This document shows positions 1 through 5,955 of a stretch of DNA of 8,746 bases, in pieces. How positions within the stretch are numbered: the first letter of the stretch is position 1; every line of letters begins with the position of its first letter. Location: NCBI GenBank assembly GCA_025927935.1, contig JAICKM010000262.1:1-8746 (forward strand), in the 5' to 3' direction. The position numbers were made by a program, and so were the translations under genes. Source of the DNA: Chloroflexia bacterium. Its GTDB lineage: Bacteria; Chloroflexota; Chloroflexia; QHBQ01; JADMIH01. The notes beneath the pieces are model-generated. The model saw only the letters and a program-made list of their open reading frames with translations, was not told the origin of the DNA and did no database searches.

Positions 1-1554
1 CTGATCGGGCCACACAGTATAGCCGAAGATGTCCACCGACATGAATGCGTCGGTAGTGTTGAGCATATTATGTGCCTCGGTGGCGAACTGCTCGATGTAC
101 TTCGGCTTGCTCTCATCGTCCACCGGCTGCGAGAAGGTCATATTGTCCCAGTGCTCGCCCGGCGCCGGGTCGGAGGGGAAGCGGATATAGTCGAACTGGA
201 TCTCATCGAAGCCGAGGCTGACGGCCTCGCGCGCCAGGGCGATCGGATACTGGCGGGCCGCCGGGTTTGTCGGGTCGAGCCAGCGCTGCTGGCTCAGTTC
301 GCCACCCTTCCAGGGCTTGCCGGTGGCCTTGCTCAACACCGACAGGTTGGGATTGGCTTCGGCCACGGCGGGCTGCATGAAAGTCACCATGCGGGCGATC
401 ACATACAGGCCGCGTTTATGGAACCCGGCAACCACATCTTTGATGTTGGGCAGCACTTTATCGAGCGCCCCGCTGTCGACCGCCATCTTGACCTGCGTGT
501 CATAGACCAGGCGCGCGTTGTCGTCCTGGATATTCAGCACGATAGCGTTGATCTCGGTTTTGTCGGCGGCGTCCATGATGGGCTGATACAGCGGGTCGTA
601 GGTGGCGGCAGCGGCCGTCAAGTAGAGCGCTTTGACCACGAACGGATCGAGCGCCTGATCCTGGGTCGCGCTGCGTGCGACCGTGACCTTGGTCAATTTG
701 TAGCCGGGCATCTTAAAGGTGAGCAGCGGATTCTCCGGCACGTTGTCCATACTGTAGTTGCCGTCGGCATCGGTGACGGCGAGAATCATCTTATCGTCAG
801 CAAACGGCGTGGGCATCACAGGCGGCGGGGTCGGCGGCACCGCCGGCGACGGCGCTGCCGTGGGCGCGGTATCGGTGACGGCGCCCGTGGCGGCCACTTC
901 GACGGTAGCCGTCGGGGTGATATCCATCTGGAAACTCAGCGGCGCGCGGCCCAGGAGCGGCGCAAGCGCCCCACTCGACGTAACCGTGGTGGTGGCCGTG
1001 ACCGCCGGAGCGGCGTCCGCGGGCGCCGGCGTAGCGGCCCCCGCCAAATCGATGCGCACGATCACGCCTTGCAGCGGCTTGCCGGTCTTGCTGTCCGTGA
1101 CCCGGCCATGCAGCGTGGTCGGACGCAGGGAAATATCGAGCGTGTCGCCGGCACCGCTATCCATAGTGGCTGAGGCATAGCCGGGCGCGGCGACTTCCAC
1201 CATGGTCCCCGGCGGGACGACACCCAGGTCATACTCGCCACCGGTCGCGCTGCCGGTCGCCGACGTGCCGGCCGTCACCCGCGCGCCGCTGATGGGGCGC
1301 CCGCTATAAGCATCCAGGACATGCCCGGAGAGAGAGCGGGGGCTGGGCGTATTCGTCGGCGGGACAGGCGTCGCGGTGGGCGGGACGGGCGTCTCGGTGG
1401 GACCGGCCGGGGTGGCCGGCGTCACGGCGGTCGGCGTATTCGACGCGCCCATGAGATCACATCCGGCCAGCAATAGAGCCAACACTAAACCGCAGATGGG
1501 TAGCAGCAAACGAGAGGCAAGTCGGGTGTGGATGACGTTATCACGACGGTGCAT
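1..1554 (-). CDS. DUF4015 glycosyl-hydrolase-like lipoprotein with two carboxypeptidase-regulatory-like domains (3' end beyond window)
   Basis: The frame is open from the ATG at 1554 to the left edge, giving 518 residues with the C-terminus missing. Residues 1-32 are a lipoprotein signal: basic start, hydrophobic core and lipobox LAGC with Cys32, so the protein is probably anchored on the outer face of the membrane. Residues 38-72 are a Pro/Thr linker. A carboxypeptidase-regulatory-like beta domain spans about 75-144. A second starts near 149, is interrupted by a Pro/Thr/Ala-rich stretch at about 171-256, and resumes at 257-293. From about 307 a DUF4015 (PF13200) TIM-barrel-like domain begins, with the hallmark LGFDEIQFDYIRFPSD at 447-462. 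That family is predicted to act on carbohydrate, but its substrate is unknown. The start is supported by a GGAGGA ribosome binding site and an upstream promoter. Family assignment is firm; activity is inference. Confidence 0.9.
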   Translation of the reverse strand, partial: MHRRDNVIHTRLASRLLLPICGLVLALLLAGCDLMGASNTPTAVTPATPAGPTETPVPPTATPVPPTNTPSPRSLSGHVLDAYSGRPISGARVTAGTSATGSATGGEYDLGVVPPGTMVEVAAPGYASATMDSGAGDTLDISLRPTTLHGRVTDSKTGKPLQGVIVRIDLAGAATPAPADAAPAVTATTTVTSSGALAPLLGRAPLSFQMDITPTATVEVAATGAVTDTAPTAAPSPAVPPTPPPVMPTPFADDKMILAVTDADGNYSMDNVPENPLLTFKMPGYKLTKVTVARSATQDQALDPFVVKALYLTAAAATYDPLYQPIMDAADKTEINAIVLNIQDDNARLVYDTQVKMAVDSGALDKVLPNIKDVVAGFHKRGLYVIARMVTFMQPAVAEANPNLSVLSKATGKPWKGGELSQQRWLDPTNPAARQYPIALAREAVSLGFDEIQFDYIRFPSDPAPGEHWDNMTFSQPVDDESKPKYIEQFATEAHNMLNTTDAFMSVDIFGYTVWPDQ

Positions 1555-1557
1555 TGA

Positions 1558-1563
1558 TCCTCC
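1558..1563 (-). promoter_or_regulatory. Ribosome binding site of the DUF4015 lipoprotein gene
   Basis: On the minus strand this reads GGAGGA, close to the full anti-16S complement, about four bases ahead of the ATG at 1554. It fixes the start codon, and the signal peptide begins exactly there. Confidence 0.8.
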
Positions 1564-1602
1564 AGGACAACAAAACGGATATAAGGGCAGCAGACTCCCG
1601 CA

Positions 1603-1632
1603 ATCTTAAACCAATAACATATGTCATGTCAA
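1603..1632 (-). promoter_or_regulatory. Sigma-70-type promoter of the DUF4015 lipoprotein gene
   Basis: Read on the minus strand, a perfect -35 TTGACA lies at 1632-1627. It is followed after 18 bases by TAAGAT (1608-1603), which matches four of six positions of the -10 consensus. Transcription would start near 1596, leaving a leader of about 40 bases before the ATG at 1554. The region is visibly AT-rich in a GC-rich window. A single cis promoter here implies the lipoprotein is transcribed independently of the upstream cyclase gene. Confidence 0.6.
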
Positions 1633-1652
1633 GTAATAGTAAGGTTAACACA

Positions 1653-1667
1653 CCGGAGGCGCCCCGG
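1653..1667 (-). terminator. Possible intrinsic terminator after the diguanylate cyclase gene
   Basis: In minus-strand RNA this can fold as CCGGGG-CGC-CUCCGG, a six-pair stem with one G-U pair and a three-base loop. The downstream stretch (1652-1633) is relatively U-rich but has no uninterrupted U run. It lies about 140 bases after the cyclase stop and just before the lipoprotein promoter, where a terminator would be expected. The weak U tract keeps confidence low. Confidence 0.35.
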
Positions 1668-1715
1668 CGGCACAGAGCTGCCCCGACATAGCGAGCCGCG
1701 CATCCTGCCTGTCAT

Positions 1716-1788
1716 CGTATACGGGCCAGGGCGCAAGGTGGATTGACACGAGAGGGTTCCGAGCCTGACCGAGCGATCCCCGTACACG
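1716..1788 (-). repeat. Long-range inverted repeat in the 3' region of the cyclase transcript
   Basis: Arms at 1788-1779 and 1725-1716 pair as ten consecutive base pairs in minus-strand RNA (CGUGUACGGG with CCCGUAUACG), one of them a G-U wobble, enclosing 53 bases. On the plus strand the same position would be an A-C mismatch, so the fold favours minus-strand RNA. It begins about 18 bases after the cyclase stop codon. Its function is unknown; it could protect the 3' end or be chance pairing. Confidence 0.3.
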
Positions 1789-1805
1789 ACGGGCGGCGCG
1801 GCGCA

Positions 1806-4019
1806 TCACTGCTTGCCGAGGACCGGTGCGGATAATTGATCCCAGTGCACGATGCAATCCCGGCCCCGCGCTTTGGCCCGGTAGAGCGCCATATCGGCGT
1901 GGTCTACCAGCTCGGCGCTGGTTGGCGAATCGGCGGGATAGCAGGCAATCCCCTGGCTGACGGTGGGCACCGGCAGGCGGGTGCCGTTGTGGACCGGCAT
2001 CTCGATGCGGGCCAGCGTGGCCCGGATGCGGTAGGCAACTTGCAGCGCGTTGGCGCAAGACGCGCCGGGCAGCAACACGCCAAACTCCTCGCCTCCCCAG
2101 CGGCCCACACTGTCGGTGCTTTTCACATTCTGGGCAATCGCCTCGACCACGGTGCGCAGGGCATCGTCGCCGGCTGCGTGCCCGTAGGTATCGTTGTACT
2201 GCTTGAACAGGTCGATGTCCAGCATGATGAGGGCGGCGGTGGTACCCGCGGCGGCGGCATGTTCCACTTCGCGGGTAATGTTGTCGATCAGCGTGGCATG
2301 ATTGTAGGCGCCGGTCAGACTGTCGCGTAGCGCCTGCTCACGGGTGGCTTCGTGGAGCCGGGCATTTTCGAGGGCCAGCGCGGCCTGCGCCGCAATCGCC
2401 GACAGGAGGCGGAGCGCATCGTCGCCATAGGCCGCCGGCTCTCGTTTCTGCACCGAGATCACGCCGATCACACGATTATTGGTCATGAGCGGCACGCCCA
2501 CGAGCGACTGCAACGCATCGTCTACCAGCACCGGCCTCACGGGCATATCAGGCATGTCGCCGTCCCGGTCGCGGATCAGGAGCGGTTGCCGGTGGGCCAC
2601 GATCCAGCCGGCGGCCCCCGCTTGGCCCACGGGCACGGTTGCGCGGGGGCCTAGCCGCCCATCCGCCCGTTGCAAGACAAAATCGAGCAGATCGCGCGTA
2701 TCGTCGTAGAAGGCCAGCACCAGCGAGTCCGGGGTCATCAGCCCCTGGATCTGGTCGGCAATCTGGCTCAGCACGCTGTTGATTTCCAGGCTCGACGAAG
2801 CCGCCAAGCCGATATGATAGAGGCTGGACATTTCGCGGGCGGCGCGCTGGGCTTCCTGGTAGAGGAGTGCGCGCTCGATTGCCATACTCGCCTGGCGACT
2901 GCACGCTGCCATCAGATCATAGGTGCTGGGCGGCATGGTATAGGGCCGGGTGAAGCTGAAATTGATCATGCCCAGCGTCCGCTCCTCCGTGCGCAGGGGA
3001 AAGCAGTAAAAGGATTGGGCGGGGCGGACCACCAGATCGCGCAGGCCGGGGATCTGTTCAATATCGGGGGCGAAGACACCGGTACTACTGCTCAGCACCG
3101 CAGCGAGCAGCGGATTCGTCGGATCGAGCGGCCGCTTGCGGTAGGCGATCAGCGCCTCGGTTGGGATACCGACCGCCGCGCGGATTTCGGCTTCGTTGCG
3201 CTCGTTGAGCAGGATCAGCGAGCAGTCGCCCGCGCCGAGGATCGCGCTCAACTCGGTGACGATGTATTGGAGCGCCTGTTCCAGGTTGGGCAGCGCGCTC
3301 AGGTTATCGCCGAACCGGTAGAGCAGCGTCAGATCGCCGACCTGGCGCTGGATGATCTCTTCGCCGGTCAGGATGCGCCGGCCCACCCGATCGGCCATAT
3401 AGGCAGCGGCGACCAGGATAAACAGCAAAGTCAGCAGGTGCCACCCGTAGACAAACAGCCGGGACTCCGCGGCTATGCGATCGGGCGCCAGGAGCGGGTT
3501 GGCGGGTGGCGGCCAGACGGTGAGTTCCAGCAGGACAAGCAGCCCATAGCACAGCGCGGCTTCGACGGCAGCGACATAGGTACCGTAGCGGGGGGTGAGG
3601 ACCACGGCGGTAAGAATGAAGAGCACGTAGAAAATGGCGAAAGGGGTGGTGGCGCCGCCGGTCAGATGAATAGCCACGGTGATCATGATGAGGTCGGGCG
3701 GGGCCTGTAGCCAGCGCACCCAGCTAAGGCGGGCCGGGGTGCGCCAGAGCGGCGCGAGGTGCAGCAAGATGACAAAGGCGAGGTTATAGGCGGCCACCGG
3801 GATGACGAGGAGCAGGACGGTTCCGTACATCGGCGCCGCCAGCGCCCCGGTCAACGTAAGCAGCAACCCCAGGCCGAGCATCGCGCCCAGCATCCACCAG
3901 CGCAGTTGTATGGCCCAGCGCACAACGGCGGCATCCCCGAACAGGGAGAGAAAGTCCGGCGCCAGGGGCGGAGCGGGGCGCATATCGGGCGCAGACGCGG
4001 GCGGTGTCTTCCCGTTCAT
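1806..4019 (-). CDS. Membrane-bound GAF-GAF-GGDEF diguanylate cyclase
   Basis: The predicted enzyme makes cyclic di-GMP from two GTP. From the ATG at 4019 it has 737 residues. Six hydrophobic helices lie at about 42-210, followed by GAF domains at about 246-387 and 410-553 and a GGDEF domain at 564-727. The active-site loop is RWGGEEF with GGEEF at 642-646, and the metal-binding LDID (Asp601) and FKQYNDTYGH segment are intact, so catalysis is expected. The inhibitory I-site RxxD, five residues upstream, reads KSTD (633-636), so feedback control may be weakened. No HD, EAL or receiver domain is present. The membrane part probably senses or anchors, and the GAF domains may bind a small ligand (inference). 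Start choice is uncertain: the frame stays open to a TTG at 4088, and no candidate start has a good ribosome binding site. It diverges from the sugar operon. Confidence 0.93.
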   Translation of the reverse strand: MNGKTPPASAPDMRPAPPLAPDFLSLFGDAAVVRWAIQLRWWMLGAMLGLGLLLTLTGALAAPMYGTVLLLVIPVAAYNLAFVILLHLAPLWRTPARLSWVRWLQAPPDLIMITVAIHLTGGATTPFAIFYVLFILTAVVLTPRYGTYVAAVEAALCYGLLVLLELTVWPPPANPLLAPDRIAAESRLFVYGWHLLTLLFILVAAAYMADRVGRRILTGEEIIQRQVGDLTLLYRFGDNLSALPNLEQALQYIVTELSAILGAGDCSLILLNERNEAEIRAAVGIPTEALIAYRKRPLDPTNPLLAAVLSSSTGVFAPDIEQIPGLRDLVVRPAQSFYCFPLRTEERTLGMINFSFTRPYTMPPSTYDLMAACSRQASMAIERALLYQEAQRAAREMSSLYHIGLAASSSLEINSVLSQIADQIQGLMTPDSLVLAFYDDTRDLLDFVLQRADGRLGPRATVPVGQAGAAGWIVAHRQPLLIRDRDGDMPDMPVRPVLVDDALQSLVGVPLMTNNRVIGVISVQKREPAAYGDDALRLLSAIAAQAALALENARLHEATREQALRDSLTGAYNHATLIDNITREVEHAAAAGTTAALIMLDIDLFKQYNDTYGHAAGDDALRTVVEAIAQNVKSTDSVGRWGGEEFGVLLPGASCANALQVAYRIRATLARIEMPVHNGTRLPVPTVSQGIACYPADSPTSAELVDHADMALYRAKARGRDCIVHWDQLSAPVLGKQ

Positions 4020-4259
4020 GCAGACGAGGGTGCCGTTGGCATGCAGCGCTCCGAGGAAAGCTGAGTCCCTGCCGGAGGCACGCTTCAATCACATGCACTG
4101 CCGGCTACAGTATGCCCGCAAGCACCGGCGATAAGCATGGAACCACGCTTAAATAGATACGCGCTCCCATGGCAAGAGCAAAGACCGCCGGGTTCGACTT
4201 GGCTGCGGTCATTCTACAACAGCCCTCCCGGTGTGTCAAACCGAGGCGGACTCCCGCGC

Positions 4260-4288
4260 TTTGCAGGCGCGAACGGGGATGTTATAAT
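4260..4288 (+). promoter_or_regulatory. Extended -10 promoter of the sugar-nucleotide operon
   Basis: A perfect TATAAT at 4283-4288 is preceded by TG and one base (4280-4282), the extended -10 motif. TTTGCA at 4260-4265 is a four-of-six -35 match at a 17-base spacing. Transcription would start near 4295, giving a leader of about 33 bases before the GTG at 4328. Its position argues that the in-frame ATG at 4169 is not used. Confidence 0.7.
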
Positions 4289-4318
4289 GGACTGTTTGCT
4301 GTACTGGTTGAGCGGAAA

Positions 4319-4323
4319 GAGGG
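4319..4323 (+). promoter_or_regulatory. Ribosome binding site deciding the acetyltransferase start
   Basis: GAGGG inside a purine run (4316-4323) sits four bases ahead of GTG at 4328. This supports the GTG start over the upstream ATG at 4169, which precedes the promoter. The protein from GTG begins [15 protein letters not shown], matching where homologous beta-helix acetyltransferases begin. Confidence 0.6.
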
Positions 4324-4327
4324 TATT

Positions 4328-4924
4328 GTGGTTCCAGCAGAAAATGTGCGGGTCCATCCGACGGCGGAAGTGGCAGCGGATGCGGACCTCGGCCCCAACT
4401 GCCGGATCTGGCATCAAGCGCAGATCCGGGAAGGCGCCCGGCTGGGCGCGAATTGCATCGTCGGCAAAGGCGCGTATATCGACTTTGGCGTGCAGATCGG
4501 CAGTAACGTAAAAATCCAGAATCGGGCCAGCATTTATCATGGGGTGACGCTGGCCGACGGGGTGTTTGTCGGCCCGCATGTGATTTTCACGAACGACCGG
4601 GCGCCGCGAGCCATTAACCCCGATGGCTCGCTGAAAAGCGATGCCGATTGGGTGGTGGGGACGACTCAGGTGGGCTATGGCGCGGCCATCGGGGCGGGCG
4701 CCATTATCCTGCCCGGCATCACCATCGGGCGCTTCGCCATGGTGGGGGCCGGGGCGGTGGTGACTCACGATGTGCCGGACTATGGCCTGGTCGTGGGCCA
4801 CCCGGCGCGCCTGATCGGCTTCGTTTGCCCGTGCGGGGCGCGCCTGCCGGGCGGGATGACTCCGCCGCCGGGTGTGACCTGCCCGCAATGCGGCACTCAG
4901 CCGGCACTAGAGGGCAACCGATGA
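4328..4924 (+). CDS. Left-handed beta-helix sugar N-acetyltransferase (WbpD/WlbB-like) with zinc-ribbon-like tail
   Basis: This is a 198-residue hexapeptide-repeat acyltransferase. Isoleucine-patch repeats run from about residue 10 to 145, with the family segment [13 protein letters not shown] (61-73) followed by GPHVIFTND (82-90), as in enzymes that acetylate the 3-amino group of UDP-2-acetamido-3-amino sugars. It would use acetyl-CoA in the cytoplasm, probably as a trimer. After the [11 protein letters not shown] end of the helix (157-167), the tail carries CPCG (Cys167, Cys169) and CPQCG (Cys185, Cys188), resembling a small zinc knuckle. GTG is chosen as start because of the promoter and GAGGG site. 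It overlaps the next gene by four bases (ATGA). The acyltransferase fold is certain; the exact sugar substrate is inferred from the neighbours. Confidence 0.9.
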   Translation: MVPAENVRVHPTAEVAADADLGPNCRIWHQAQIREGARLGANCIVGKGAYIDFGVQIGSNVKIQNRASIYHGVTLADGVFVGPHVIFTNDRAPRAINPDGSLKSDADWVVGTTQVGYGAAIGAGAIILPGITIGRFAMVGAGAVVTHDVPDYGLVVGHPARLIGFVCPCGARLPGGMTPPPGVTCPQCGTQPALEGNR

Positions 4925-5955
4925 GCGGGAGGGCGGGCGCGTCCTTGCGGGTCGCGGTGATCGGCGCGGGCGCCATGGGCCGCAATCACTGCCGCGTCTA
5001 CAACGAACTGCCCGGCGTGGCACTGGTGGGGGTGGCCGACGCCGATCCGGCCACCGCCGAGCGCGCCGGGCATAGCTTTCACGTCCCCCACTTTGCCACG
5101 CCGGGCGACCTGCTGGCCCACGCGCGGCCCGACGCCGTCTCGATTGCCGTGCCGACCAGGGGCCATCTCGCCGTCGCGCTGGAGGTCATTGCCGCGGGGA
5201 TCCATCTGCTGGTCGAGAAGCCGCTCGCCTATACGGTGGACGAGGCGCAGCAGATCATCGACGCGGCGGCCGCCGCCGGCGTGGTCCTGGCGGTGGGCCA
5301 TGTGGAGCGCTACAACCCGGCGCTGACCGAGTTGCAGGCGCGCTTGCGAGGCGGCGCACTGGGGCGCGTCTTCCAGATGCACGCGCAGCGGCTTGGCCCG
5401 TTCCCGGCCCGCGTGCGCGATGTCGGCGTGGTGGTTGATCTGGCGACTCATGATGTCGATATCATGCGCTACCTCAGCGGCGCCGATGTGGTGCGCGTGT
5501 ACGCGGAGACCGCCCGCCGGATCCATACGGAACACGAAGATCTGCTGTCGGGCCTTTTGCGCTTCAGCGACGGCACCATCGGCGTACTCGACATCAACTG
5601 GCTCACGCCGGACAAGATCCGGCAACTCACCGTGACCGGCGAGAAAGGTATGTTCCTGGTCAACTACCTGACCCAGGACCTCTATTTCTACGAGAACGAC
5701 TATGTGCGCAGCCAGTGGGACACGATCAGCGCCATCGCCGGGGTGAGCGAAGGCAACATGACGCGCCTGCGTCTGGAGCGGGCCGAGCCGTTGCGCCGCG
5801 AACTGGAAAGCTTCGTCGCGGCGGTGCGCGGGGAGAGTAACAACATTGTGGCCGGGGAGGATGGCCTGAAGGCCGTCGCCATCACCCAGCATATCGTCAC
5901 CGCCGGACTCACCGGCCAGGTCATTCAGGTAGAAGAAAGCGGAACACGCTCATGA
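4921..5955 (+). CDS. Gfo/Idh/MocA-family oxidoreductase, probable UDP-N-acetylglucosamine 3-dehydrogenase
   Basis: The 344-residue protein has an N-terminal Rossmann motif GAGAMG (15-20), EKP (99-101) at the end of the cofactor domain, GHVERYNP (126-133), and a C-terminal substrate domain with [10 protein letters not shown] (173-182), whose His177 is the likely catalytic base. The [19 protein letters not shown] stretch (157-175) resembles archaeal and bacterial enzymes that oxidise C3 of UDP-GlcNAc using NAD. The 3-keto product would normally go to a PLP aminotransferase and then the acetyltransferase encoded just upstream. The ATG at 4921 overlaps the upstream stop (ATGA) and has AGAGGG at 4909-4914 six bases ahead, so translation is probably coupled. 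The family is certain; the substrate is a reasoned guess, since other Gfo/Idh sugar dehydrogenases look similar. Confidence 0.9.
   Translation: MSGRAGASLRVAVIGAGAMGRNHCRVYNELPGVALVGVADADPATAERAGHSFHVPHFATPGDLLAHARPDAVSIAVPTRGHLAVALEVIAAGIHLLVEKPLAYTVDEAQQIIDAAAAAGVVLAVGHVERYNPALTELQARLRGGALGRVFQMHAQRLGPFPARVRDVGVVVDLATHDVDIMRYLSGADVVRVYAETARRIHTEHEDLLSGLLRFSDGTIGVLDINWLTPDKIRQLTVTGEKGMFLVNYLTQDLYFYENDYVRSQWDTISAIAGVSEGNMTRLRLERAEPLRRELESFVAAVRGESNNIVAGEDGLKAVAITQHIVTAGLTGQVIQVEESGTRS

Larger units (their letters stand above)
4020..4327. other. Divergent intergenic control region between the cyclase and sugar-nucleotide operon
   Basis: About 308 bases separate the two divergent starts if the cyclase begins at 4019. 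The right half holds the rightward promoter at 4260-4288 and the ribosome binding site at 4319-4323. A short inverted repeat, CGCGC (4255-4259) and GCGCG (4267-4271), flanks the -35 element. I found no convincing leftward promoter for the cyclase. The plus-strand frame open from 4169 is continuous with the acetyltransferase but lies mostly upstream of its promoter, so it is probably not translated. No riboswitch-like fold or small gene was recognised. Confidence 0.5.

Noticed and set aside
70..1173. Long plus-strand open frame of 367 codons opposite the DUF4015 gene
   Set aside because: It is Arg/Gly/His-rich with no recognisable domain. The opposite strand encodes a coherent lipoprotein with signal peptide, family motifs, promoter and ribosome site.
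2670..3710. Plus-strand open frame of 346 codons opposite the cyclase
   Set aside because: It mirrors the GAF and membrane domains of the cyclase; it is a high-GC antisense shadow with no ribosome site or domain.
4081..4200. Search for a leftward promoter of the cyclase gene
   Set aside because: TTGCCA-like and TATTTA-like hexamers exist on the minus strand but their spacing is wrong, so no promoter is claimed.
4169..4327. In-frame N-terminal extension of the acetyltransferase from ATG 4169
   Set aside because: The extension lies mostly upstream of the TATAAT at 4283-4288, has no family similarity, and the GTG at 4328 has a GAGGG site at the right place.
4214..4888. Minus-strand open frame of 224 codons opposite the acetyltransferase
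   Set aside because: It is an antisense shadow, rich in Arg, His and Pro, without a family motif.
4648..4920. Upstream extension of the 3-dehydrogenase frame into the acetyltransferase gene
   Set aside because: The extension is Gly/Arg-rich out-of-frame translation of the acetyltransferase. The ATG at 4921 has AGAGGG and begins directly before the Rossmann fold.
4897..5892. Minus-strand open frame of 331 codons opposite the 3-dehydrogenase
   Set aside because: Its composition is His/Arg/Gln-rich, as expected from the reverse complement of a high-GC gene; no domain is seen.
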